Source: an uncultured Mycoplasmatota bacterium (GTDB lineage Bacteria; Bacillota_I; Bacilli_A; RF39; UBA660). Taken from it: 64,000 nt of DNA. The notes under the pieces are model-generated. The model saw only the letters and a program-made list of their open reading frames with translations, had not been told where the DNA came from and did not search any database. Numbering within the stretch: position 1 is the stretch's first letter; each line of letters begins with the position of its first letter. This document shows positions 17,512 to 26,680 of this stretch, piece by piece. The stretch covers positions 23,375 to 87,374 of the forward strand of contig URHJ01000002.1 of NCBI GenBank assembly GCA_900547465.1. Direction: 5' to 3'. Made by a program: the position numbers and the translations under genes.

Positions 17512-17802
17512 ATGGATGAATTGTATCAAATGATAGATAATTTAAAGAATAGTCTTGATAATGAATCTTGTATAAATGATTTAGTTATTTCTATTTCTAA
17601 GATTAAAGATAATGAAGAGTTAGTAGATAAAATAAGAAAATATAATACTAATTATTCTGAAGAATTAAAGAAAGAAATATTTAGTTATGAAGAAATAGTT
17701 TCATATAAGCATTTGGAAACGGAAGTTAATTTTTTGATTTTAGAAATAAGAAAAGAATTGAAGAAAATAGTTGGGAAAGGTGGTTGTGCACATTGCGAGT
17801 AA
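17512..17802 (+). CDS. ylbF: YlbF/RicF family protein
   Basis: A 96-residue helical protein of the YlbF/YmcA family. In Bacillus, YlbF (RicF) joins YmcA and YaaT in the Ric complex that affects RNase Y-dependent mRNA maturation, competence and sporulation. The C-terminal GCAHCE provides a CxxC; the Ric complex is known to hold iron-sulfur clusters, so these Cys may be ligands (inference). Position between ylbE and rsmD supports the call; ylbG is missing. ATG 17512 follows GGGTGA. Its end overlaps the rsmD start by 10 bases. Confidence 0.75.
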   Translation: MDELYQMIDNLKNSLDNESCINDLVISISKIKDNEELVDKIRKYNTNYSEELKKEIFSYEEIVSYKHLETEVNFLILEIRKELKKIVGKGGCAHCE

Positions 17803-18878
17803 TAAGTGGTAAATTAAAGGGGCGTAAGATAGAAGGGTTTGATTTAGATGGAACTAGACCAACGATGGAGAGAGTTAAAGAATCTTTGTTTGCGATGATA
17901 CAAGATAAGCTAGATGGTGCTGTTGTCTTAGATTTGTTTGCTGGGAGTGGTAATTTAGGAATTGAAGCTATAAGCCAGGGAGCAAAGAAAGCAATTTTAG
18001 TTGATTATAACATTAAGGCTATTAAAGTTATAGAGAAAAATGTAAATAATTTAAATGTAGAGTCCTTTACTTCTATAGTCCATTCTGATTATATTAAGGC
18101 AATAGAGAGACACAAAGATACAAAATTTGATATCATATTCTTGGATCCTCCATATAAAACTGATTTTATAGAAAAAAGTATAAAAAAGATTACAGAATAT
18201 AATATGTTAAATAATTCTGGTATTATTGTATGTGAGTCTTCTATGATTGATAAAATAGTTTATCCAAGTATTTATTCCGTTATTAAAGATAAGAAGTATG
18301 GTGATAAATACGTGGTAATTTTGAAAAAAAATGTGATAATATTGGTTTATAATAAGGGATGTGATATAGTGAGAAAGTTAAATAATAAAGGTTTTGCTAT
18401 TTCAACTGTTTTGTATGGATTATTAATTGTACTTATTTTAATTACGACGTTAATTATTACTACTATGTCTTCATCAAGAAAAAGTAGCAGACAGTTTACT
18501 GATAATATAACTAGAAATCTAGAGAAAGTTCCAAAATCTTCACTTACTAATAAAATAATTTGTTTAAATGAAGCAAATTCATTTGTGATAACTGAATTTG
18601 ATAATAAGAGTTTAAGCAAAGAACAAATGTGCAATAATATTATATCTAATTTAAAAGAGAGATTTTTTTCAATATGTAATGATAATAAGGGCTCTAATTG
18701 TAATCAATTTTTGAACCAAAATGGAAATGGAGATTGGGTAAATGCATTGTATTCTGAATGCAATGGTAATTCTTCTAATAAAAGTAAGGTTTTTGATATA
18801 GTAAAAAGGGGCTGCTGTTTTTATAGAGCTCAAAGTCATGATAATAATGAATTTAATTCTTGTAACGAAGGGATGTAG
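17793..18878 (+). CDS. rsmD: 16S rRNA m2G966 methyltransferase, frame open into a downstream pilin-like gene
   Basis: Residues 1 to about 180 are a complete RsmD: the start LRVISGKLKGRKIEG, the SAM-binding VLDLFAGSGNLGIEA, and the catalytic DPPY in IIFLDPPYKTDF. The start is TTG 17793, giving the usual RVISG N-terminus. RsmD should end near KYVVILKK, but no stop follows and the frame runs on into a prepilin-like segment (18369-18878). Right at the RsmD end is a run of eight A (18324-18331); with seven A the frame would reach TGA at 18334-18336. So this is either an unusual fusion or two genes joined by one base. I favour two genes. Confidence 0.8.
   Translation: MRVISGKLKGRKIEGFDLDGTRPTMERVKESLFAMIQDKLDGAVVLDLFAGSGNLGIEAISQGAKKAILVDYNIKAIKVIEKNVNNLNVESFTSIVHSDYIKAIERHKDTKFDIIFLDPPYKTDFIEKSIKKITEYNMLNNSGIIVCESSMIDKIVYPSIYSVIKDKKYGDKYVVILKKNVIILVYNKGCDIVRKLNNKGFAISTVLYGLLIVLILITTLIITTMSSSRKSSRQFTDNITRNLEKVPKSSLTNKIICLNEANSFVITEFDNKSLSKEQMCNNIISNLKERFFSICNDNKGSNCNQFLNQNGNGDWVNALYSECNGNSSNKSKVFDIVKRGCCFYRAQSHDNNEFNSCNEGM
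18369..18878 (+). CDS. pilin-like protein, probable separate gene after rsmD
   Basis: From GTG 18369 the product is 169 residues: VRKLNNKGF is a prepilin-type leader (Gly before Phe), followed by a long hydrophobic helix (AISTVLYGLLIVLILI) and a soluble part with about eight Cys. The mature position 5 is Thr, where true pilins have Glu, so it may be a minor pilin or a related membrane protein. AAGGGATGTGAT precedes the GTG, and a TATAAT lies at 18348-18353. Translation from here would give a normal N-terminal leader, whereas the fused frame would bury it. It ends 5 bases before addB. Confidence 0.6.
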   Translation: MRKLNNKGFAISTVLYGLLIVLILITTLIITTMSSSRKSSRQFTDNITRNLEKVPKSSLTNKIICLNEANSFVITEFDNKSLSKEQMCNNIISNLKERFFSICNDNKGSNCNQFLNQNGNGDWVNALYSECNGNSSNKSKVFDIVKRGCCFYRAQSHDNNEFNSCNEGM

Positions 18879-18883
18879 GTAAG

Positions 18884-21223
18884 ATGTCTATTAAATGTAA
18901 TGCAATATTAGAAAGTTTGAAAGATGATGATAAATTACTTGTAATACCTAATTTTTTGAAATTACAATTTTTAAGAGAAAATAAAGAATTAAGACAAATA
19001 AAATATATGACATTAGAAGAATATAAAAGTCATTATTTTTTTTCGTGGAATGATAAAACACTAGATTATTTAATGTCTAGGTATGGTTATCATTTAGATT
19101 TTTGTAAAATAATTCTTAATAATTTGTATTTTATTGATAGTGATAGGGAATATTCTAGTGAAAAATTAAATTTATTAAAGAAAATAAAAATAGATTTAGA
19201 TAGTAAGAAACTATTACAATATGATAGTATGTTTAAATCTTTTATTAAGAATAAAAAAATACTTGTTTATGGCTATGAAACATTAGAGAAGTATGAAGAA
19301 GAAATGTTTGATAATGCTACTATAATAAAGTTAGATGTTTTAAACACTACTCCAAATGTAATTGCATGTAAGAGTTTAGAAGATGAAATTATCTATATTT
19401 GTGAAGAAATACTAAAGTTATATAAAAATGAAGTACCTCTTTCTAGAATATATTTGGGAAATGTTCAAAAAGATTATTTATATTTGATTTATAAGATGTT
19501 TTCTTATTATAAAATACCAATTAATATTAATATGCAGGAATCTATATATGGTACTAATATTGTAAAAGAATATTTAAAGTCAGGTAAATTTCCTGGATTT
19601 GTTAATTCTGTTGTTCAGAAGTTAGTTGGAGTTTGTTCTTCTTTGGTTGGACTTGAGGATAGTAAAAATTATAAGAGTTTATTAATTGACAAACTTAAAA
19701 ATACTAAGCTAAGTAGTCCAAAATATATAGATGCAGTACAAACACTAGATAAATTAGAAATTATTCCTGAGGATTGTTACTTATTTGTATTAGGCTTTAA
19801 TCAAGATGTACTTCCTAAAACATATAAAGATGAAGATTATATATCAGATAGATTAAAAAATGAAGTTTTACTTTATACAACAAAAGAGAAAAATATAAGA
19901 GAAAGAGAATGGACTATAAAACTTATTTCTAATATTAAAAATTGTACTTTACTTTATCATGAGAGAACTAATTTTCAAGAGTTTTTACCATCTAGTTTAA
20001 TTTCTGATTTAGGATATAAAGTTATAAATTATTCTAGTGATATTACTAATAGTGATATTTATAACAAACTAAAACTTGGAGCATGTTTAGACACATATTA
20101 TAAATATAAAGAAAAGTCTGAATCTTTAATACCTTTAGTTAGTCATTATGATATACCGTACAACACATATGATAATAAATTTACTTATTTTAATAAAGAA
20201 AAGTTATATAATTTTATAGATCATAAACTAAGAGTTAGTTATACTTCACTTAATAGTTATAACTTGTGCCCATTTCAATACTATATTAACTATATATTAA
20301 GGATTGATCCTTTTTCTAAGAACTTTTCTACTGAGATTGGTAATTTATTTCACTATATTTTTTCTATTATGGATAGCGAACACTTTAACTTTGAAAGAGA
20401 ATGGGATAATTATATAGAAAAATTAGAATTAAGTATATCTGAGAGGTTCTTTTTAGATAAATTGAAAACTAATTTGGAAAATGATATTGAGCTTATTAAA
20501 GATCAAGATCTTTTAACTAGATATAAGAATAAATTATATGAAAAGGAAGTTGATATTTTCCTTGATAAAGCTATTAAAACAGTATTTACTGGTAAGATTG
20601 ATAAAGTAATGTACCAAAATATAAATGGTTTTACAGAACTTAGTATTATTGATTATAAAACTGGTAGTTTGCATGGTGATTTTTCTTTAATGAAATATGG
20701 ACTAAATATGCAATTGCCAATTTATTTATATTTGATAGAACAATCTGGTTTATTTGAAAATCCATTATATAGTGGTGTTTATTTACAGAAAGTATTATAT
20801 CCTAGATATAAATTTGATGCATCTAAGGATTTGAAAAGGCAAATGATTGATGATTTGAAATTAGTTGGTTATTCTACTGATAATATGGAAAGACTTTCAA
20901 ATTTTGATAAAACATATGAAAATAGTGAACTAATTAAAGGAATGAAGCTTAATAAAGATGGTTCTTTCTATTATAGAAGTAAGATTCTTTCTGATCAAAC
21001 TTTTACTAATTTGATAGATTATACAAAAAAGACTATTTCTGATACTACTGATAAAATATTAGATGCTGACTTTAAAATTGAACCTAAGGTTATTGATCAA
21101 AAAAACTTATCTTGTGTTTATTGTAAATATCAAGATTTATGTTTTAAGACAAATAAAGATTTAAAGTACTTAGAAAAAGTAAATGACTTAGACTTTCTAG
21201 GAGGTGATAGTAATGGCAACTAG
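18884..21223 (+). CDS. addB: AddB-like helicase-nuclease subunit (short)
   Basis: Partner of AddA in double-strand break end processing. The C-terminal half has the RecB-family nuclease segment (GKIDKV ... LSIIDYKTGSL) and the four cysteines of the iron-sulfur-linked nuclease: one in YNLCPFQYY (about residue 463) and three in SCVYCKYQDLC near the end. There is no Walker A in the N-terminal part. It has 779 residues, much shorter than the roughly 1,150 of Bacillus AddB, mostly because of a compact N-terminal helicase-like region. It overlaps addA by 11 bases. Confidence 0.85.
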   Translation: MSIKCNAILESLKDDDKLLVIPNFLKLQFLRENKELRQIKYMTLEEYKSHYFFSWNDKTLDYLMSRYGYHLDFCKIILNNLYFIDSDREYSSEKLNLLKKIKIDLDSKKLLQYDSMFKSFIKNKKILVYGYETLEKYEEEMFDNATIIKLDVLNTTPNVIACKSLEDEIIYICEEILKLYKNEVPLSRIYLGNVQKDYLYLIYKMFSYYKIPININMQESIYGTNIVKEYLKSGKFPGFVNSVVQKLVGVCSSLVGLEDSKNYKSLLIDKLKNTKLSSPKYIDAVQTLDKLEIIPEDCYLFVLGFNQDVLPKTYKDEDYISDRLKNEVLLYTTKEKNIREREWTIKLISNIKNCTLLYHERTNFQEFLPSSLISDLGYKVINYSSDITNSDIYNKLKLGACLDTYYKYKEKSESLIPLVSHYDIPYNTYDNKFTYFNKEKLYNFIDHKLRVSYTSLNSYNLCPFQYYINYILRIDPFSKNFSTEIGNLFHYIFSIMDSEHFNFEREWDNYIEKLELSISERFFLDKLKTNLENDIELIKDQDLLTRYKNKLYEKEVDIFLDKAIKTVFTGKIDKVMYQNINGFTELSIIDYKTGSLHGDFSLMKYGLNMQLPIYLYLIEQSGLFENPLYSGVYLQKVLYPRYKFDASKDLKRQMIDDLKLVGYSTDNMERLSNFDKTYENSELIKGMKLNKDGSFYYRSKILSDQTFTNLIDYTKKTISDTTDKILDADFKIEPKVIDQKNLSCVYCKYQDLCFKTNKDLKYLEKVNDLDFLGGDSNGN

Positions 21224-24200
21224 ATGGACACCAGAACAGTTACAAGCAATAGAAGAAGATGGTACTAATATTATTGTATCAGCGGGGGCAGGTAGTGGTA
21301 AAACAGCTGTTCTTACAGAAAGGGTGCTTTCTAAAATTAAAAATGGTATTCATATAAATGAATTACTTATTATGACTTTTACTAATGCAGCAGCTAAAGA
21401 AATGAAAGATAGAATTAGGAAAAAGTTGAAGAAAGAAGGATTAACTGAAGAAGTTAACTTGATTGATTCTGCATATATTACTACGTTTGATAGTTTTTCA
21501 TTATCTATTGTTAAGAAATATCATTATATATTAAATATAGGTAAAAATATAATGATATCAGATAATGTTGTGCTTAATATGGAAAAAACTAGAATCATGG
21601 ACGATGTCTTTAATTCATTCTATGAAAATGATACAATTGGGTTTAAAAATTTTGTTTTTAATTTTTCATATAAAGATGATACTGATTTAAAAAGAATGTT
21701 ACTTAAATTATCTGATAAGTTAGATATGAAGTATGATAAGAATACTTATTTAGATAATTATATTGATGAGTATTATACTGATTTAAGAATAGATAAAGAT
21801 ATAGCTATGTTTTTTAATAGAATAAGAGACTATATTAAAGATATAGAAATTATTTTAAATGAAACTGGTCATTATGTAGATGGTAGTTATATAGAAAAAT
21901 GTTATGAGAAATTAAATAAATTACTTCATAGTGAAAGTTATGATGATGTAGTAGCTTCTCTTGATTTTACTTTTCCTCGTTTACCTAAAGATTCTAGTGA
22001 AGAGGCTAAAGCATTAAAAAGTAAAATTAGTGCAATTATTAAAGAAATTAAAAAAATGTGTATATATGAAGATAATAATGAAATAAAAAAAGAGTTATTA
22101 TCTACTAAGAGTGATGTTTCTGTAATTATAGAAATTTTAAAAGAATTTGATAGACGTTTTACAAATTCTAAATTAGAAAAGGGTATGTTTTCTTTTTCTG
22201 ATATTAGTAGAATGGCAATTGAGATTGTTTCTAAAAATATAGATATAAGAAATGAATTAAAAGATTCATTTAAAGAGATTATGGTTGATGAGTATCAAGA
22301 TACAAATGATATTCAAGAATATTTTATTTCATTAATTTCTGATCATAATGTTTATATGGTTGGTGATGTTAAGCAATCAATTTACAGGTTTAGAAATGCT
22401 AATCCATATATATTTAAGAATAAATATGATAAATATAGTATGAAAGACGATGGTATTAAAATTGATCTTGTTAAGAACTTTAGATCTAGAGATGAAGTTT
22501 TAAGTAACATTAATCTTATTTTTGACTTTTTAATGAATGATGATTATGGTGGTGCCAATTATAAAGAAAGTCATAGAATGGTTTTTGGAAATAAGACTTA
22601 TTCTGAAGAGGGAATGACTGAACAAAATTATAATTTAGATATTTATACATATGAAGAAGAACAAGGCTTTTCTAAAGCAGAACAAGAAATATTTGCAATA
22701 GGACATGATATCTTAGATAAAATTAATAATCATTACTTAATATTTGATAAAGATGAGTTAATAATTAGAGAAGCTAAGTTTTCTGATTTTGTTATCTTAT
22801 TAGATCGTTCTAGTGATTTCGATTTATATAAAAGTATATTTGAATATTTATCTATTCCTCTTAATGTATATAAAGATGAAGAAATAAAAAATGATTACGA
22901 TATTTTAATTATTAGAAATTTATTAAAATTGGTTAAAGCAATTGATACAGAAGAATATAATGAAGAATTTAAGTATGCGTTCTTATCTGTTGGAAGAAGT
23001 TTCTTATTTAGACTTAGTGATGACGAATTGTTTGACTTTTTCTTAAATAATTCATTTAAAGAATCTATTATATATCAAAAAGTAAGTGAAGCTTATGACT
23101 ATTACTATGAATTATCTTTTAAGATGTTTTTTATAAAATTACTTGAAATATTTGATTATGAAGAAAAAATATTAACAGTTGGAAATGTAGAAATGTTAAG
23201 AGTTAGGGAAGAGTATTTTTATCATTTATTAGAGAATTTAGAGGCTGAAGGAAAAACAATGGAAGACTTTATTGAATATTTGGATACAGTTTTTGAAAGT
23301 GATGATAAAGTTACTTTTTCAGCAAATAATAGTTCTAGTGATTCTGTACAGATAATGACTATTCATAAATCTAAGGGGCTTGAATTTCCAATTTGTTACT
23401 TTGCAGGATTTTATAAGAATTTCAGTTTTAGAGAGTTAAATGAATCTATTTTATATCATAATGATTATGGAATTATTACTCCTTACTTTAATGAATATAG
23501 TAAAGATACTATTTACAAATATTTAATGAGTAAGCAAGTAAGAAGTGAAGAAATATCAGAAAAAATAAGATTATTTTATGTAGCAGTTACAAGAGCAAAA
23601 GAAAAGATGATAATATTAATGCCTAATGTAGAAGAAGAGATTAATAAGAACTTAATAGTTGATTATGATCGAAAAAATATTAAATCTTTCTATGATATGA
23701 TGAAGTTAGTTTATGAAGATGTAGAGCCATTTGTTAAGAATATTAAAATCTCTTGTACTAAGGATTATTTAATTAATAAGAGTACGCTTGATTATCATGA
23801 TTTGATAGATACTGATACCTTAGTAATTGATGATGTAGAAATAGATAAAACTTTAGTTAAAGAAGAAAGATTTTCTAAGAATGGATTATCTATTGTTAGT
23901 GTAGAAGATAAAGAAAAAATGGAATTTGGTACAAAGATACATGAAATATTAGAGTTTATTGATTTTAAGAATCCAAACTATGATAATATGGATCCATTTA
24001 TAAAGTATAAAATAACTAATTTTATAAATAGTGATATTATAAAAAATAATTTAGATAGTAAGTTCTATAAAGAATATGAGTTCTGTTATTTAGAAAATGA
24101 TGTATTTAAACATGGTATTATTGATTTAATGATAGAAAATGATAATGAAGTGATTATTATTGATTATAAGTTAAAAAATACAGATGATGAGGCTTATTTA

Positions 24201-24305
24201 AAACAACTTGCTGGATATAAAAAATATATTTCTAGTTGTACTTTAAAGAAAGTTAGTACTTATTTATATTCTATTATTGATAGTAAATTTACTTTATTAA
24301 AATAA
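21213..24305 (+). CDS. addA: ATP-dependent helicase/nuclease subunit A
   Basis: UvrD-type motor and nuclease of the AddAB complex. Visible are Walker A SAGAGSGKTAVLTERV, motif Ia (MTFTNAAAKEMKDR), Walker B DEYQDTND, QSIYRFRNA, SKGLEFP, YVAVTRAKEKM and a C-terminal nuclease segment GIIDLMIENDNEVIIIDYK. It has 1,030 residues, somewhat shorter than in Bacillus (about 1,230), in keeping with the short AddB. ATG 21213 follows GGAGGTGATAG. Confidence 0.95.
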   Translation: MATRWTPEQLQAIEEDGTNIIVSAGAGSGKTAVLTERVLSKIKNGIHINELLIMTFTNAAAKEMKDRIRKKLKKEGLTEEVNLIDSAYITTFDSFSLSIVKKYHYILNIGKNIMISDNVVLNMEKTRIMDDVFNSFYENDTIGFKNFVFNFSYKDDTDLKRMLLKLSDKLDMKYDKNTYLDNYIDEYYTDLRIDKDIAMFFNRIRDYIKDIEIILNETGHYVDGSYIEKCYEKLNKLLHSESYDDVVASLDFTFPRLPKDSSEEAKALKSKISAIIKEIKKMCIYEDNNEIKKELLSTKSDVSVIIEILKEFDRRFTNSKLEKGMFSFSDISRMAIEIVSKNIDIRNELKDSFKEIMVDEYQDTNDIQEYFISLISDHNVYMVGDVKQSIYRFRNANPYIFKNKYDKYSMKDDGIKIDLVKNFRSRDEVLSNINLIFDFLMNDDYGGANYKESHRMVFGNKTYSEEGMTEQNYNLDIYTYEEEQGFSKAEQEIFAIGHDILDKINNHYLIFDKDELIIREAKFSDFVILLDRSSDFDLYKSIFEYLSIPLNVYKDEEIKNDYDILIIRNLLKLVKAIDTEEYNEEFKYAFLSVGRSFLFRLSDDELFDFFLNNSFKESIIYQKVSEAYDYYYELSFKMFFIKLLEIFDYEEKILTVGNVEMLRVREEYFYHLLENLEAEGKTMEDFIEYLDTVFESDDKVTFSANNSSSDSVQIMTIHKSKGLEFPICYFAGFYKNFSFRELNESILYHNDYGIITPYFNEYSKDTIYKYLMSKQVRSEEISEKIRLFYVAVTRAKEKMIILMPNVEEEINKNLIVDYDRKNIKSFYDMMKLVYEDVEPFVKNIKISCTKDYLINKSTLDYHDLIDTDTLVIDDVEIDKTLVKEERFSKNGLSIVSVEDKEKMEFGTKIHEILEFIDFKNPNYDNMDPFIKYKITNFINSDIIKNNLDSKFYKEYEFCYLENDVFKHGIIDLMIENDNEVIIIDYKLKNTDDEAYLKQLAGYKKYISSCTLKKVSTYLYSIIDSKFTLLK

Positions 24306-24332
24306 AAAAGATACTTGGTAGGTATCTTTTTT
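24304..24332. terminator. bidirectional terminator between addA and the M23 gene
   Basis: An 11-bp perfect stem AAAAAAGATAC/GTATCTTTTTT with a 7-base loop sits between two convergent genes and has A and T runs on both sides, so it can serve both. Confidence 0.85.
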
Positions 24333-24939
24333 AGTAGAAATTTAATGGATTAATACTATGACCACCATAGTATGGATATCCGTCCCATATCGAATAGTGA
24401 AGATGTACTCCAGTAGCAAGACCGCTTCTTCCCATGATTCCAATTACTTGTCCTTTTGAAACTTTATCTCCTTCTTTTACAATTTTTTGAGATAAGTGAC
24501 AATATAGTGAGTAATAACCGTTATCTTGTTTTATAACATAATAGTTACCACCATCCCATTTATAGGCGCTAGTAACAACTGTACCAGAAGATGCTGCATA
24601 TATATTATAATCTCCATTTGTTGGTACGATATCAATAGCAGGATGAGAAGATGAATAATAAGTACTTAAATAGTATTCGCTAGCAGCAGGCCAGCCCCAA
24701 CTTAGATCTTTATGATAAGCTAATTCACTAGAAACTTTGTCCATACTAGAAGAGTTATTATAATAAGTATCAACTTCAGCAAGATTTAGATTTAGGGAGT
24801 TAGCATTACTAGGAGCTAAAATATAGTTTATAATTGCTTCTTCATATTGGAGTAATAATCCCATTACTATTAAGACAATTCCAAATGTTACAGTAGTTTT
24901 TATAAGTTGTTTTTTTAAAATTTGAATTTTTCTTTTCAT
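24331..24939 (-). CDS. membrane-anchored M23 (LytM) peptidase, possibly SpoIIQ-like
   Basis: A 202-residue protein with a basic N-terminus, one membrane helix (about residues 15-33) and an outer LytM domain. The zinc ligands are present: H and D of SSHPAIDI and the last His of GVHLHYS; YCHLSQ is also visible. So it may cut peptidoglycan cross-bridges. Length and one-helix layout also fit SpoIIQ, which sits in the forespore membrane; the intact site would match the clostridial type of SpoIIQ. No neighbour decides this. ATG 24939 follows GAGGAG; an ATG 42 bases upstream has no such site. Confidence 0.75.
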   Translation of the reverse strand: MKRKIQILKKQLIKTTVTFGIVLIVMGLLLQYEEAIINYILAPSNANSLNLNLAEVDTYYNNSSSMDKVSSELAYHKDLSWGWPAASEYYLSTYYSSSHPAIDIVPTNGDYNIYAASSGTVVTSAYKWDGGNYYVIKQDNGYYSLYCHLSQKIVKEGDKVSKGQVIGIMGRSGLATGVHLHYSIWDGYPYYGGHSINPLNFY

Positions 24940-25025
24940 AAATTTCTCCTCAAGCTCTTTGTGTTGCATATTATAACTCAAAACGTATATTTTGTAAAGG
25001 AATACTTTTCTTTCTATCTACTTTA

Positions 25026-25034
25026 TGTTATACT
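25026..25034 (+). promoter_or_regulatory. extended -10 promoter of ppaC
   Basis: TGTTATACT lies 25 bases before the start codon; no strong -35. Confidence 0.5.
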
Positions 25035-25058
25035 TTTTAGGTAGAAAGAAGGAATTAT

Positions 25059-26672
25059 ATGAAGACATTTATATTTGGACATAAGAAACCTGATACGGAT
25101 TCAGTTATGTCAGCTATTGGATTATCTTATTTGGAAAATGAATGTGGTAATCATACAGAACCTAGAGTATTAGGTGCATTAAATAAAGAAACAAAATATG
25201 CTTTGGATCATTTTGGATTAGATGAACCTAATTATTTAAATGATGTAAAATTACAATTAAAAGATGTTTCTTATCATAAAGGATTCTTTGCAAATGAAAA
25301 AGATTCTATATATAAAGGTTATCAAATGATGATAGAGGAAGGATTAACTGGACTTCCTATTGTAAAGAATAAAAATGATTTTACAGGACTAATTACAATT
25401 AAAGATTTATCACGTAATATGTTACATGAAGAAGGAAATGTATTAGATACTAATTATGATAACATTTTAAATGTATTAGATGGAGAAGAAGTATTAAGAT
25501 ATGATGATGAAGTTAAAGGTAATATTTTAGCAGCTGCATATCGTAGTACTACATTTATTGAAAATATTAATTTATCTAGTGATGATATTTTAGTAGTAGG
25601 AGATCGTCATAGTATTATTGAATATGCTGTAAAAAGTAAAGTTAAACTTTTAATTATTACTGGTAATGGACAAGTAAAAAGTGAACATTTAGATATGGCA
25701 GAAGAAAACAAAGTTAATATTATTCGTACTAGCTTAGATACTTATCATGTATCAAGAATTCTTTCACTAGCTAACTACATTAGAACAATGATAAGAAGTT
25801 ATAATCCAGCTAAGTTCTTAGATACTGATTACGTAGATGATTTTATTGATATTAATAATAAATTAAAACATACAAATTACCCAATTGTTGATAAAAATAA
25901 TCATTGTTTAGGATTATTACGTTTAACTGATTTATCTGAGAAAAATCCTAAGAAAGTAATGCTTGTTGATCATAATGAAAAGAAACAAAGTGCTGATGGT
26001 ATTGATGAAGCTGTAATTGTTTCAATGATTGATCATCATAACTTAGGAAGCATTACAACAAATATGCCTGTTGATTTTAGAAATATGGCAGTTGGTTCAA
26101 CTTGTACTATTTTATATATTTTGTATAAAGAAAGAGGGGTTGAAATACCAAAAAATATTGCGGGAGCACTACTTTCAGGAGTTTTATCTGATACATTGAT
26201 TTTAAAAAGTCCTACAACTACAGAAGTTGATCGTGAAGCTGTTGAGGAATTATCAAAAATAGCGGATGTAAATTATAAGACATATGGTATGGATATGCTT
26301 AAAGCTGGTACTAGCTTAGAGGGTATGAGTAAAGAAGATGTTTTATATAATGACTTTAAACTTTATACGGTTGGAGAAAAAACTTTTGCTATCGGACAAT
26401 TCTTTACAATGAATTTTGATGAAATAAAATCAGAGATGGACGAATATATTAAAGTATTAGATGATGTAGCAACAGCTAATGATTATGATTTCTTAGCATT
26501 GTATGTTACTGATATTATAAAGAATGGTTCTTACATTTTATATAATACTAAAGCACAAGATAAGGTAGAAGTTTTATATAGTAATGAAGTTTCTGAAGGA
26601 TATTTCATTGATGGTTGTGTTTCACGTAAGAAAAATGTAGTTCCAATCGTTATGGAAATGTACGAAAGTTAG
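25059..26672 (+). CDS. ppaC: manganese-dependent inorganic pyrophosphatase with CBS-DRTGG-CBS insert
   Basis: Family II pyrophosphatase that hydrolyses PPi to phosphate. The DHH phosphoesterase motifs GHKKPDTDS (residues 7-15) and SMIDHHNLGS (about 323) and the C-terminal DHHA2 domain are present. Between them, residues of about 65-300 hold two CBS domains flanking a DRTGG domain (for example GLPIVKNKNDFTGLITIKDL and YPIVDKNNHCLGLLRLTDL). Enzymes with this insert are regulated by adenine nucleotides, inhibited by AMP and ADP and activated by diadenosine polyphosphates. There are 537 residues, the normal size for this type. Confidence 0.94.
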   Translation: MKTFIFGHKKPDTDSVMSAIGLSYLENECGNHTEPRVLGALNKETKYALDHFGLDEPNYLNDVKLQLKDVSYHKGFFANEKDSIYKGYQMMIEEGLTGLPIVKNKNDFTGLITIKDLSRNMLHEEGNVLDTNYDNILNVLDGEEVLRYDDEVKGNILAAAYRSTTFIENINLSSDDILVVGDRHSIIEYAVKSKVKLLIITGNGQVKSEHLDMAEENKVNIIRTSLDTYHVSRILSLANYIRTMIRSYNPAKFLDTDYVDDFIDINNKLKHTNYPIVDKNNHCLGLLRLTDLSEKNPKKVMLVDHNEKKQSADGIDEAVIVSMIDHHNLGSITTNMPVDFRNMAVGSTCTILYILYKERGVEIPKNIAGALLSGVLSDTLILKSPTTTEVDREAVEELSKIADVNYKTYGMDMLKAGTSLEGMSKEDVLYNDFKLYTVGEKTFAIGQFFTMNFDEIKSEMDEYIKVLDDVATANDYDFLALYVTDIIKNGSYILYNTKAQDKVEVLYSNEVSEGYFIDGCVSRKKNVVPIVMEMYES

Positions 26673-26680
26673 GAGAAGTT

